From contig JAGYIF010000002.1 in NCBI GenBank assembly GCA_018402735.1, positions 62,001 through 126,000 of the forward strand: a DNA stretch of 64,000 nt, given 5' to 3'. The notes beneath the pieces are model-generated. The model was given only the letters and a program-made list of their open reading frames with translations, had not been told where the DNA came from and searched no databases. Shown piece by piece: positions 42,836 through 51,570 of this stretch. This DNA is from Pelagibacteraceae bacterium (GTDB taxonomy: Bacteria; Pseudomonadota; Alphaproteobacteria; Pelagibacterales; Pelagibacteraceae). Numbering within the stretch: position 1 is the stretch's first letter; each line of letters starts with the position of its first letter. Made by a program: the position numbers and the translations under genes.

Positions 42836-43948
42836 CTATTGTTGGGGGGCCTTCGCCGGAAGGGTCTGGACGGGAGCGCCTTCGCGGACTTTCTGTAAGC
42901 CCTCTACGATGATCCGCTCCCCCGCCGCGAGCCCCTCGCTGATGATGGCCATCCCGTTGGTCCGTTCTCTTGCCACCACAGCCCGCTGACTGGTGGTGTT
43001 ATCTTTGCTGACAACCCACAGGAACGTGCGCCCCTGCAGATCCACCAGCGCCCTTTCTGGGACGGTCAATGCGCCTTTTCTCGCACCCAGATCGACGACG
43101 ATCCTGGCGAACATTCCGGGTCGCAGCAGCAGATCCTTGTTGGGAAACTCGGCGCGCACGCGGATCGTGCCGGTCTGGGCGTCCACGGCACGGTCGATGA
43201 ACACGAATTTCCCGGATTCCGGATACTGGCTACCATCGGAAAGGACTAGCGAAACGGGAAGATCACCGATTTGTCTGCCGGTCGCGCGGGCTTTCTCCAC
43301 GGATTTCAGGTGGATGTCCTCACTGACATTGCAGTAGAACCAGATGGGATCGAGCTTGGAAATGGTCGCCATCAGGGTCGGCTCGCCTTTGCCGACGAGT
43401 TCGCCGATGGAGACCTGCGCGGCACCGATCATGCCCGTGATTGGGGCTTTCACCGCCGTGTAGCCGAGATCAAGCTGCGCGGATTCCACCTTTGCTGTGG
43501 CGGAGACGATGCCTGCCTCGCCCACTTCCACCGCCGCCAGCGCATTGTCGAGATCCTGCATCGGTATGGCACGGCGCTCGGCGAGTGGGCGCAGGCGGGC
43601 GACGTCCTTCTCGTATTTATTGAGCGCTGCTTGTGCCTCCGCAAGGCTACCTTGTGCCGCAGTGAGTTTTTCAAGATAGGGCTTCCGATCCAGTTCGAAA
43701 AGGAGATCGCCCTCCTGCACCTGGGTGCCCTCGGTGAAAGACATCTTATCGACGAAACCCTCCACCCTGGCGCGAATCTCCACATTCTGCGGGGAATCGA
43801 GGTGACCGATCATCCCGGCGCTGGCGGGAACATCGGTAGCCATCACTTCCATCACCGTAACGAAGGGCGCCGGAGGAGCCTGCGCCTCGGGTTTGTCGCA
43901 TCCGGCAAGGAGCAAACATGCAATCGATGACTTATAAAATCGCATCAT
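42836..43948 (-). CDS. RND efflux periplasmic adaptor (membrane fusion) lipoprotein
   Basis: 370 residues from the ATG pair at 43943-43948 (MMRFYKSSIACLLLAGC). The lipobox LLLAGC anchors it to the inner membrane. VEIRARVEGFVDKMSFTEGTQVQEGDLLFELD is the lipoyl/barrel-sandwich segment, a coiled coil follows (LTAAQGSLAEAQAALNKYEKDVARL), and GMIGAAQVSIGELVGKGEPTLMATI and LLLRPGMFARIVVDLG are the beta-barrel parts. The longer open frame to 44254 overlaps the divergent permease start and is not homologous. It bridges the pump to an outer-membrane channel. Confidence 0.92.
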   Translation of the reverse strand: MMRFYKSSIACLLLAGCDKPEAQAPPAPFVTVMEVMATDVPASAGMIGHLDSPQNVEIRARVEGFVDKMSFTEGTQVQEGDLLFELDRKPYLEKLTAAQGSLAEAQAALNKYEKDVARLRPLAERRAIPMQDLDNALAAVEVGEAGIVSATAKVESAQLDLGYTAVKAPITGMIGAAQVSIGELVGKGEPTLMATISKLDPIWFYCNVSEDIHLKSVEKARATGRQIGDLPVSLVLSDGSQYPESGKFVFIDRAVDAQTGTIRVRAEFPNKDLLLRPGMFARIVVDLGARKGALTVPERALVDLQGRTFLWVVSKDNTTSQRAVVARERTNGMAIISEGLAAGERIIVEGLQKVREGAPVQTLPAKAPQQ

Positions 43949-44216
43949 TCCGTTTAATGGATTGGAAGTGCCAGACACGCGCATCCTCCCCCTTGATGCT
44001 ATGAAGGGTATTCCATACATGCCCTTATCCTCCGAGCAAGCATACCCCTTGCCAATCACAAATTCAAAACGGGTGAGTTTGCCGCCCGCCGCAACCGGCT
44101 TTTCCCCCTTGTCTCCGCATACCGCGCGCCCGGCGGCGGTTGGCGGTGAATCTTTCGGAGTTTTTCGGAAATACCCGTGGCGGTTATCCGCAGGGGCGTT
44201 AACCCTACCGCTGCCA

Positions 44217-45065
44217 ATGATCTTTCTCCAACAACTCAAGGGCGAACTCCGCAAGCTCTTCGCCAGGCCGCGGACATGGATGGGCTATGGCGCGTTTCTC
44301 ATCATGGAGGCGGTGATCCTCGCCGTTTACAAACTGGAGGCGAGCCAGCGGCACATGCGGGGCCTGGTGGAGAGGAACGGCCTGGAGTTCGGCACCTACT
44401 ACAGCTCGCTGACGATCACCTTCACGATCATGCTGCTGAGCATGTTCCTGCTCGGCTCGATTTATTTCGCGCTGGTCGCGGGGGACATCGTCGCGAAGGA
44501 GAATGAGGACGGGAACCTGCGGATGGTCTTCGCCCGCCCGATCACTCGGCTGCGGCTGCTGCTGGTGAAATACACCGCCATATGCCTCTACACGTTCAGC
44601 TTTGTTTTTTTCGTGGGTCTCAGCGGCTATGCGATGGCCGTGGCGGCGGTGGGATGGGAGGGCGGGCTGTTCGTCATGGAGCCGAAGATGAAAGTCTTCG
44701 CCGCGTATCCGGAGTGGTGGGAGGGCGCGGGCAGGCTGGCGCTCTCAGCGGGCGGGATCGGCATCAGCATGATCACGCTCTCGTCGATCGCGTTCATGTT
44801 CTCCTGTTACAAGATCAAGCCCGCGGCGGCTACGATCATCACGCTCACCATCCTTTTCGTGGATATGATCCTTCAGGGTTTCCCGTTCTTCAAACCCTAC
44901 GAGAGCTACTTCGTCACCTACCGGATGAGCGCATGGGTGTTCCTAATGGAGCAGCATATCTCCTGGCCCAAGATCATCGAAAGCTACGTATTCCTGCTCG
45001 GGCTCAACGCAACGCTATTCACTGTCGGCTGGCTCTCTTTCCAAACCCGCGATTTCAAGACGTAG
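44217..45065 (+). CDS. ABC-2 type transporter permease
   Basis: 282 residues from the ATG of MIFLQQLKGELRKLFARPRTW, which has the basic cytoplasmic start typical of ABC-2 permeases. About six membrane helices are visible (WMGYGAFLIMEAVILAV, LTITFTIMLLSMFLLGSIYFALVAG, YTFSFVFFVGLSGYAMAVAAV and three more). KENEDGNLRMVFARPITRLRLL is the conserved cytoplasmic loop contacting the ATPase. It probably works with the ATPase at 38822, from which it is separated by the RND operon. The substrate is unknown. The open frame to 43962 is not used, because it overlaps the adaptor start region. Confidence 0.88.
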   Translation: MIFLQQLKGELRKLFARPRTWMGYGAFLIMEAVILAVYKLEASQRHMRGLVERNGLEFGTYYSSLTITFTIMLLSMFLLGSIYFALVAGDIVAKENEDGNLRMVFARPITRLRLLLVKYTAICLYTFSFVFFVGLSGYAMAVAAVGWEGGLFVMEPKMKVFAAYPEWWEGAGRLALSAGGIGISMITLSSIAFMFSCYKIKPAAATIITLTILFVDMILQGFPFFKPYESYFVTYRMSAWVFLMEQHISWPKIIESYVFLLGLNATLFTVGWLSFQTRDFKT

Positions 45066-45906
45066 CGGACGTGGCCACGGCTCCGCACACCTCGCCGGAA
45101 ACGAGCGCTCCCGGCCAGACCACGCTGTCAGCGACGCGCGCGCCGGGCGCGATTCTCGCCGATTTCCCGATCACGCTGCGCTCGATGACCGCGCCCTCGC
45201 CTATGACTGCTTCCGGGTGGACGGGTTCTTGGAGAGCGAGGGTGCGGTGGGCGGCGAGGTAGCTTTCCACATCGCCTAGATCCATCCACTCGCCTTTGTC
45301 GAGGATGGCGGCGCCGAGCCCGCCCTCGCGGGCAAGTTGCTGAAAAGCGGGGATCACGGCGATCACCGCGCCCGGTGGGATGCGGTTCAGGAATGGTTTC
45401 CTCACGCAATAGATGCCGGTAAAGACATGCGTCCCCGGCAGCCCGCGCACCTCGCTGCGCACATCGGCGACTCGTCCGTTCTCATCCAGAGAGATTCGCT
45501 TCTCGCCGCCCGAGGAGCGCAGGGCGAGCGTGACCTCATCGCCGGAAGCCGCGTGCGCGGCGGCGAGTTTCCGCAGATCCATCGAGGAGAAAATGTCGCC
45601 GTTGTGGATCAGCAGGCTGCCGTCCTCGACCCAATCCCCGATGTTCCTGAGCCCGCCGCCGGTTTCGAGCAGGACAGGTTCGTGGAAAAAGGTGATGTCC
45701 CGCCCCTCGCCGAAGCCCTCCCATTTTTCCGGAAGGTGATGGGTGTTGATGGCGAACCTCCGGCACCCGACTGCCTCGCAGGCCTCCACGGCCCACATTG
45801 CCAGCGGCTTGTGGAAAAGCGGCACCAGCGGCTTGGGCAGCACGTCGGTGAGCGGTCGCAACCGAGTCCCCAGCCCCGCCCCGAGTATGAAAGCCTGCGT
45901 GATCAT
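45055..45906 (-). CDS. Sugar-phosphate nucleotidyltransferase (MurU/GMP-type)
   Basis: 283 residues. FILGAGLGTRLRPLTDVLPKPLVPL (residues 6-30) is the nucleotide-binding signature with the catalytic Arg/Lys pair. LLIHNGDIFSSMDL gives the metal-binding aspartate. A C-terminal left-handed beta-helix with VIGEGAVIERSVIGKSARIAPGARV follows, more extensive than in MurU. It activates a hexose-1-phosphate or MurNAc-1-phosphate with a nucleotide; the sugar cannot be told. It follows the TPR gene by four bases, and its end overlaps the convergent ABC permease by eleven bases. Confidence 0.85.
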   Translation of the reverse strand: MITQAFILGAGLGTRLRPLTDVLPKPLVPLFHKPLAMWAVEACEAVGCRRFAINTHHLPEKWEGFGEGRDITFFHEPVLLETGGGLRNIGDWVEDGSLLIHNGDIFSSMDLRKLAAAHAASGDEVTLALRSSGGEKRISLDENGRVADVRSEVRGLPGTHVFTGIYCVRKPFLNRIPPGAVIAVIPAFQQLAREGGLGAAILDKGEWMDLGDVESYLAAHRTLALQEPVHPEAVIGEGAVIERSVIGKSARIAPGARVADSVVWPGALVSGEVCGAVATSATS

Positions 45907-45910
45907 CCGC

Positions 45911-48283
45911 TCACGGTGCTTTCCAATCCGGGAACTCGTCGGCGAGTTTCGCCTTGTAGGTCGCGGCCTCGGCGGCGTTGCCCTGTTTCCCGAGAACCTG
46001 AATGTATTTGTAAAGCGCGAGCGGCTTGAGGTCGGCGTCTTCGTGGAAGTTAATCACGTTAAGGAAATCCGCGGCGGCTTTGCCGAGATCGCCTTCCTCG
46101 ATGTGGAGATCGCCGGAAACGATGCGGAGGTAGGCGGAGGTGCGGCCTTGGGGGCGGAGGGCGGCCGCCTCATCGGCGGCCTTGCGGGAATCGGCGAAAC
46201 GCTTGAGTCCGAGAAGGGCGCGGGCGCGGTCGAGGAGGCCGTCGGCTTTCCAGGCGGGGTTGTCCTCGACGTCGAGCAGGTTGGCGATGGCGGGGAGCGC
46301 CTCGGTGAATTTTCCGATCTCGAGTAGCGCCTTGGCGAGGTAGCGCCAGACCTCCTTGGGGGTGGCGCGGGGTTCGTCGGGGTTGGCGACGATTTCTAGG
46401 AAACGGGCGGCGGCTTCGAAGCCGCCGGCGTTGTAGGCCTGCATGCCGGCCCATTGCACCGACTGCTGCGGCACGTCATCGATGTATTTCCCGGCGATCG
46501 CGAGGTCGATCTCGGCGGCGAGGCTTTTCGGATCCTGGGCGGCGAAGTGTGAGAGGGCGAGGAGCAGGCCGGCGTGCTTGGCGTAGGCCTCGGGGCGGAG
46601 GGCGCGGGAGGTGTTGAGGAAAGGGGCGGCTTCCTTGGGTTGGTTCGTTTTCACCATGCCCCAGCCGATCCAGTAGTTCGCCTCGGCCTTGAGGTTGTCG
46701 GTGAGGTCATCGACTTTTTCCAGCAGCCCCTTGTAGCGGACGAGCATGTTCTCGATGTTGCCTTCCTTGCGGCGGGTGCGGGCAGACTCAAGCCAGGCGA
46801 GGGCGAAGAGATCGGCGGGCGCGGCCGCGTCGGTGGTGAGGCGGTCGAAATCGGCGACAGCCTTGGCGGACTCGCCGATCTCGGCGTAGGCCCTGGCACG
46901 CTTCACGAGGGCAGGGTGGATGCGCTTGTCTTCGGGATATTTCGCGATGAAATCGGTGAGCGACCGGATCGCGCCCTGGGCGTCTCCCGCGTCGGCGAGG
47001 CACCATCCGCGCTGGTAGAGGAAGCCAGGGCGGTTCGCCTCGCTGAGCAGGGTGGGGTCGATCTTGGAGTAGGTTTTCGCGGCCTCGGCGGCGTTGTTTT
47101 CGGCGAAGAGGGTCTCGGCCTTCATCAGCATCGCGGTGTGGATGCGGGTGTCGTTGGGGTGGAACCGTCCGTAGATCTGGAGGAAGGCGTCCACCTGATC
47201 GACGACGTGCTTGCCCTCGATCTGGAAGAAGCAGTTGAGGCGGTAGTAGGAGGCCTGGAAGGCGAGGTCATTCTCGGGTTTGACGAGGCGCTCGACCTCG
47301 CGGAAAAGCTCGCTGGCCTCGGCGGGGCGGTCGATTTTCATCATGGCCCGCGCGGCGATCATCAGGCGCACGGCTTCCTTTTCGCCCTCAGCCTTGAGGG
47401 TGCTTTTGCGGAACATGTCGAGCACCGCTGTGTAATCCTTTTTCGCGTAAAGGTTCTCCATCAGCGCGGTCTGGGCGTCGGGGCGGAACTCCTCCATGCC
47501 CTGGCCGTCGAGGATGAGGCGGAGGTAGGTTCCGGCGAGGTCGGTATTGCCGAGCTTGGTGGCGGTGATGGCAGCGTGGAGGGCGGCGTCACCGCGGTGT
47601 TTGGCGACGGCGCTCGAATCGGCGACGGCGCGGAAAAGCGCGAGCGCCTCCTGGAGCTTGCCGGCCTTGAGGGTGAGCTTGCCGACCTCGGTCTGCGCCT
47701 GGGCCTTGAAAAGGGCTCCCGCCGGATCCGCGACCACGCGGTTGTAGGCGGTGATTGCCTCGCGGTCGCGGCCGAGCAGGCGGTAGCAGTTACCGGCGAA
47801 AAGGTTGCCCTTGGGTTTGTCGCTGGGCTTCGGTGCGTTCGCGGCGAAGCGCTCGAAGAGCGGCGCGGCGAAGGCATATTCGCCTTTGTTGTAGTGATCG
47901 GCGGCGAGGGTGTAGGCGGCCGCGCCGGCGTACCTTCCCTGGCCGTAGCGGTTCAGCAGGGTGCTGAAGCAGCGCTTCGCGTCATCGATCAGCCCGGCTT
48001 GGTAGAAACTGGTGCCGAGATACCACCAAGCCGCCTCGGTGTTCGCGTGGTTGGGGAATTCGTTGATGTATTCGGAAAAAATGTCAGCGGCGCGCAGGTA
48101 GAGATCACGGCGCGTCTCGAGATCGACGCTGGCCTGCGCGGTGTCGAAAAGGTTTTTCCCCCGTGCGAAGAAATCGTTCCCGGCGTCCGGGCGGAGGTTC
48201 TCGGGGACGATACCGGCGCGCGGCGGCTGCTGCGCGTGCGCAGGCAGGTAGAGGGTCAGGAAAAACAGCGGGAGAGCTTTCAA
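45911..48283 (-). CDS. Large exported TPR protein
   Basis: 790 residues. A signal peptide (MKALPLFFLTLYLPAHA) is followed by at least a dozen helix pairs with tetratricopeptide spacing, including AAWWYLGTSFYQAGLIDDAKRCFSTLLNRYG, NLFAGNCYRLLGRDREAITAYNRVV, FLYQRGWCLADAGDAQGAIRSLTDFIAKYP and DLHIEEGDLGKAAADFLNVI. It resembles YbgF/BamD-like periplasmic scaffolds but is far longer. It lies in the minus-strand run exbB-exbD-TPR-nucleotidyltransferase, so it may be the periplasmic partner of a Tol/Ton-like motor. There is no catalytic motif. Confidence 0.85.
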   Translation of the reverse strand: MKALPLFFLTLYLPAHAQQPPRAGIVPENLRPDAGNDFFARGKNLFDTAQASVDLETRRDLYLRAADIFSEYINEFPNHANTEAAWWYLGTSFYQAGLIDDAKRCFSTLLNRYGQGRYAGAAAYTLAADHYNKGEYAFAAPLFERFAANAPKPSDKPKGNLFAGNCYRLLGRDREAITAYNRVVADPAGALFKAQAQTEVGKLTLKAGKLQEALALFRAVADSSAVAKHRGDAALHAAITATKLGNTDLAGTYLRLILDGQGMEEFRPDAQTALMENLYAKKDYTAVLDMFRKSTLKAEGEKEAVRLMIAARAMMKIDRPAEASELFREVERLVKPENDLAFQASYYRLNCFFQIEGKHVVDQVDAFLQIYGRFHPNDTRIHTAMLMKAETLFAENNAAEAAKTYSKIDPTLLSEANRPGFLYQRGWCLADAGDAQGAIRSLTDFIAKYPEDKRIHPALVKRARAYAEIGESAKAVADFDRLTTDAAAPADLFALAWLESARTRRKEGNIENMLVRYKGLLEKVDDLTDNLKAEANYWIGWGMVKTNQPKEAAPFLNTSRALRPEAYAKHAGLLLALSHFAAQDPKSLAAEIDLAIAGKYIDDVPQQSVQWAGMQAYNAGGFEAAARFLEIVANPDEPRATPKEVWRYLAKALLEIGKFTEALPAIANLLDVEDNPAWKADGLLDRARALLGLKRFADSRKAADEAAALRPQGRTSAYLRIVSGDLHIEEGDLGKAAADFLNVINFHEDADLKPLALYKYIQVLGKQGNAAEAATYKAKLADEFPDWKAP

Positions 48284-48326
48284 TGTGCCGGGAGTTTCGG
48301 GGCGGAAACGGGTTTTGCCAAGCGAA

Positions 48327-48746
48327 TCAGTCGGTGGGCGCGGGGCGCTGGGTGGCGAAGGAAATGTTCCAGATGCCTGCTTTCGTGCAGGTGTCGATGA
48401 CCTCGACGACGCGCTGGTAATTCACCCCACCGTCACCACGAATGCGGACGGGCTGGTTCTTGTATTGCGCGGCGATGGAGGAGAGTTTCTCAAGGAGCTG
48501 AGGCAGATCCACCGTCACGCTCTCGATGCGGATCGTGCCGTCGGCGAGGATGTTGATCACGATCTCGCCTTGCTGCCGCTCAGGATCCGCGCCTTCCTGG
48601 GCGGTGGGGACGGAGACGGAGAGTTCCGTTTCCGAACGGGTGAACTGCCAGGTGACGATGAAGAAAATGAGCAGCAGGAACACGATGTCGATCATCGGCG
48701 CCAACTGCATCTGGGCGGGTTCGGGCTGCCTGCTGGAGAATTTCAT
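48327..48746 (-). CDS. exbD: ExbD-type biopolymer transport protein (set 2)
   Basis: 139 residues. MKFSSRQPEPAQMQLAPMIDIVFLLLIFFIVTWQF includes the membrane helix with the PMID aspartate. A periplasmic domain follows (VSVPTAQEG to VIDTCTKAGIWNISFATQ). It is a second, divergent copy of the gene at 29493 and is twelve bases downstream of its exbB. Instead of a TonB-like gene, this set is followed by a TPR gene 43 bases on. Confidence 0.92.
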   Translation of the reverse strand: MKFSSRQPEPAQMQLAPMIDIVFLLLIFFIVTWQFTRSETELSVSVPTAQEGADPERQQGEIVINILADGTIRIESVTVDLPQLLEKLSSIAAQYKNQPVRIRGDGGVNYQRVVEVIDTCTKAGIWNISFATQRPAPTD

Positions 48747-48758
48747 CGGGGCTTGGCG

Positions 48759-49601
48759 TTAGATCCCGTGGAGGTCGGGGCGCTCACCGCCGAGAGGGGA
48801 GGGCACCGGTATGGCGTAGTCCTCGCGGACGCGACGGTTCGGCGCGTAGGACTCGCGCTCGCCGGGCAGCTGGTGCTCCACCTGGGTGTGGAGCAGCGCC
48901 ATGAGATGGGTGGCGGCGGCCTCGAGCTCGGCGATGTATTTCTGCACCCGCCCGCGGAAAAGGGAGTAGAAGACGAGCGCCGGGATGCCGATCATCAGGC
49001 CGGCGGCGGTGGTGATGAGCGCCTCGGAAACACCCTCCGCAAGGCCCATCTGGCGGACGCCCTGGATGTCTCCGCCGGAGATTTCCATGAATGACTTGAT
49101 CATGCCGAGCACCGTCCCGAGCAGCCCGACCATGGGCGCGATCGAGCCGATGTCTGCTAGGTAGGTGATGCGGGAGCTGAGCAGCCCGGCCTGGCGCGAG
49201 CCTTCCGCCTCCGCCACCTCGCGGACTTCGCCGAAGGAGGCACTGGGGTATTTTGTGAAGAAATCCAGGGTCTTCTGCGTCACCCGCGCCATGGATTCGT
49301 TCTGGCGGTGGCAGTAGGCGATGAGGCCGAGGTAATCGCGCTTGCGGATCATCGCCTCGGCGGCGTTCATGAAACGGTCGCTGACCACCGCGTTGCGGCG
49401 GATGGTGAGTAGGTAAAGGAGGATAAGGACGACACCCACCACCGAGATCAGCGCGAGGGGATACATCATCACCCCGCCAGCCGCGACGATCTCCAGGAAA
49501 TTGGTTTCCTTAACGGGAGCCGCCGCCTCAGGGGTCTCCTGTGCGGAGGCGGTCAGAACGCCGCACAACAGCGCGGCGGTAGAAAGAGTGAAACGCTTCA
49601 T
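48759..49601 (-). CDS. exbB: ExbB/MotA/TolQ-type proton channel protein with signal-like extension (set 2)
   Basis: 280 residues from MKRFTLSTAALLCGVLTASAQE, a cleavable signal absent from the set 1 copy. Three membrane helices follow: GGVMMYPLALISVVGVVLILLYLL, IGSIAPMVGLLGTVLGMIKSFM (APMVGLLGT motif) and LITTAAGLMIGIPALVFYSLF. The C-terminus adds a polar tail of about 45 residues (LLHTQVEHQLPGE). Its 5' flank contains a structured element ending in a terminator 65 bases before the start codon. It heads the exbB-exbD-TPR-nucleotidyltransferase operon. Confidence 0.9.
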   Translation of the reverse strand: MKRFTLSTAALLCGVLTASAQETPEAAAPVKETNFLEIVAAGGVMMYPLALISVVGVVLILLYLLTIRRNAVVSDRFMNAAEAMIRKRDYLGLIAYCHRQNESMARVTQKTLDFFTKYPSASFGEVREVAEAEGSRQAGLLSSRITYLADIGSIAPMVGLLGTVLGMIKSFMEISGGDIQGVRQMGLAEGVSEALITTAAGLMIGIPALVFYSLFRGRVQKYIAELEAAATHLMALLHTQVEHQLPGERESYAPNRRVREDYAIPVPSPLGGERPDLHGI

Positions 49602-49665
49602 CGGTTCGGCGGACTTTAGCCCCCTGCCTTGTCTTTGCAAGCACGGGCTGTACCCACCGCCCGAA

Positions 49666-49757
49666 CACGAAAAAGCGGAGGAACCTGGATGCTTCCCCCG
49701 CCGTGCGGCCCACTCATTCTACGTTGACCTCTATGTGTTTCGGTTTCTTCTCCTCGC
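49666..49757 (-). ncRNA. Structured leader or small RNA candidate, copy 1, ending in an intrinsic terminator
   Basis: On the minus strand the 92-base stretch ends in GCGGGGGAA, nine bases, TTCCTCCGC (49675-49701, a full 9-bp stem with one G-T pair) and five Ts: a canonical Rho-independent terminator. The region aligns with 53976-54069 over its full length with about two thirds identity, including GAGAAG and ACAC blocks far from the terminator. Both copies lie between a minus-strand gene end and the next minus-strand start. It may be an attenuating leader of exbB, a small RNA, or a shared 3' region. Confidence 0.45.
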
Positions 49758-49790
49758 TCTTTCAGGGCTGGAGCTACTTTTGAAAGAGAA

Positions 49791-49822
49791 AGGCGGGCAC
49801 GCGAAGTGTCGCATGCCCGCCT
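49791..49822 (-). terminator. Strong hairpin terminator after the PEP-CTERM gene
   Basis: AGGCGGGCA and TGCCCGCCT form a perfect 9-bp stem, and GCGA/TCGC inside it extend the helix to a four-base loop. On the minus strand it is followed by TTTCTCTTTC. It lies 30 bases after the stop of the PEP-CTERM gene at 49852. Confidence 0.8.
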
Positions 49823-49851
49823 GATAATTTTGCCTTCCGGAGGAGTATGAT

Positions 49852-50628
49852 TTACCTTCTGCGGCGGAGCAGGAGTCCGAGCGAAACGAAGGAGAGCAGT
49901 GCGACGGATGGCTCAGGGATCACGGCGAAGCCGAGATCGTCGATGAAGAGTCCGTTATCCGCGTCGGTTCCGGTTCCGTTGGTCACGGTTAGTTCGACCC
50001 GGCTGATCGCATTCGTGGGCTCTATGTGGCCGAAGAGCAGTGCGCTGCTTGCCGGTGCGTTCGAGAAAGTTTGGGTATCGAGCACACCATTGGAAGAATC
50101 AAAGAAGGTTGCCGTGATTGTACGGGGAAGATTCTTCGCTGCGGTCGTAACCATGAAGCCGAGCGCCGAAACCGCCGAGTCCGCTGTAAACGTCGAAGGC
50201 GACGTAAAGCTGCCGAAATCAATGATCAACGCTTTTTGCCCGACTCCGGTGAACCCGCCAGATCCGATGAAAAAGCTAGTGCCTGCAGATGTAGTGAAAT
50301 TGTTCGATTGGGCACCGCCAGATGTGTTGAAGCTGAGGGATGTAAGACGTATATCCGGGTTCGATCCGGAGGTAAAGTCCACGTAATTGACGACGGTTCC
50401 CGTCGCGTTTGTGTTAAATCCCGTGAATGACTGGATCACCCCGAATCCCGTTGTGGAGGTTAGGCTCGCTTTTGTTTCGGCTCCGGAGACGGTGGCAGTG
50501 GCATCCAATGCTCCGCCCGCAGGATCGATAGAGTCGGGGCCGGTAGCGAGGGTGGGGTTTGTCATCACAGCGGCATTTGCGGATGCGGCGGTGATTGCGA
50601 GGAGACATGTTTGGATTGTTTTTTTCAT
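49852..50628 (-). CDS. PEP-CTERM exported protein
   Basis: 258 residues. A signal peptide (MKKTIQTCLLAITAASANA) precedes a beta-rich body with NGLFIDDLGFAVIPEPSVALLSFVSLGLLLRRRR at the end: the PEP motif, a membrane helix and a tetra-arginine tail. The body (SLSFNTSGGAQSNNF, FIGSGGFTGVGQKALIIDFG, ATFFDSSNGVLDTQTF) looks like a secreted lectin-like sandwich, but no precise family is recognised. Exosortase processing elsewhere in the genome is implied. A strong hairpin terminator follows. It is separated by 152 bases from the pseudopilin gene upstream. Confidence 0.88.
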   Translation of the reverse strand: MKKTIQTCLLAITAASANAAVMTNPTLATGPDSIDPAGGALDATATVSGAETKASLTSTTGFGVIQSFTGFNTNATGTVVNYVDFTSGSNPDIRLTSLSFNTSGGAQSNNFTTSAGTSFFIGSGGFTGVGQKALIIDFGSFTSPSTFTADSAVSALGFMVTTAAKNLPRTITATFFDSSNGVLDTQTFSNAPASSALLFGHIEPTNAISRVELTVTNGTGTDADNGLFIDDLGFAVIPEPSVALLSFVSLGLLLRRRR

Positions 50629-50780
50629 GTTCGTTGGTTTCTGGATTTATATTGGAAGATGGATTCTTTCTCCTTCGTGGAAGGCAGAAGATATGATCTT
50701 GCACCATATGACGGAGGTTACGGAGTCAGAAGTTGTGCGAAATTTTTTTGGATTTGGGACGGCGCAGGGCGGGTCGGTTG

Positions 50781-51434
50781 TCATTTTACCGGTATCGGGC
50801 GGGCGGACCAATCGAAGAACAGCGCCATGCGCTCGTCCCCGAACGATGGTGCGGTGGCGCCGTTGTTCGCCCAGGGGCCGCCTAGTGTCTGATCCTGCTC
50901 GATCATCGCGGTGATCTTGCCCGCTTCGTGGGGGAGGATGTCGTCGATCCGCCAGGGACGTGGTTCGCTGGCCGGGGGGTTCTTGGCATCGATCCAGATC
51001 CACGGGTAGTTCCCGGAGCGGGCGGGAGGAGGCGTCAGCCCCCCGGTCATGCGGTAAACAACGGGCGGGTTAGGATTCGCCGCGTTCATGTGTTTCATCA
51101 AGGCGGGTGATCCGAAATTCGGGACGATGGTTTTCGGAGACTGTGACAGCCCTACGAACAGGTAGGGGCCGATGAAGGTGACAAGGGCGCGCTTGTCCCC
51201 GTTGTAGAGGGCGGACTGCCCGACGTTGAGGGGTCCGGGGAGTTTGTTGTTGTTCTCCGTGGCGTAGGCGACAATGCCGACGGAGATGGCGCGGAGGTTC
51301 GTTGCCGCCGCCGCTTTCTGCGCTTTCCGGACTCCGCGGGAGGTGACGGAGAATACGAGTGTGGCCAGGACAGCGATGATCGCGATGACCACCAGCAACT
51401 CTGTGAGGGTGAATCCCCTTGCGAATCGTTTCAT
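50781..51434 (-). CDS. GspG-like pseudopilin
   Basis: 217 residues from MKRFARGFTLTELLVVIAIIAVLATLVFSV, a compact leader with a standard prepilin site; the longer open frame to 51758 runs into the divergent gene and is rejected. The body includes TNLRAISVGIVAYATENNNKLPG, WIWIDAKNPPASEP and a C-terminal RMALFFDWSARPI strand, matching exported verrucomicrobial pseudopilins. The start is 137 bases from the divergent TIM-barrel gene. Confidence 0.88.
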   Translation of the reverse strand: MKRFARGFTLTELLVVIAIIAVLATLVFSVTSRGVRKAQKAAAATNLRAISVGIVAYATENNNKLPGPLNVGQSALYNGDKRALVTFIGPYLFVGLSQSPKTIVPNFGSPALMKHMNAANPNPPVVYRMTGGLTPPPARSGNYPWIWIDAKNPPASEPRPWRIDDILPHEAGKITAMIEQDQTLGGPWANNGATAPSFGDERMALFFDWSARPIPVK

Positions 51435-51570
51435 TGGGTTTTGATTGGGAATATGCCAAATTGTGCCGCTCCGGATTCTTTGGCAACGGCGTTCATGTGC
51501 GAATGTTTTCCGGATTCGGGACAGTCGATTTTCCTTGATGGCGATAGGCCTGCATGTCCGTATCGAAGTC

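Noticed and set aside
46574-48400. 608-codon open frame on the plus strand
   Set aside because: It is the antisense of the TPR protein gene. It is Gly/Val/Glu-rich without any motif, as expected for the complement of GC-biased codons.
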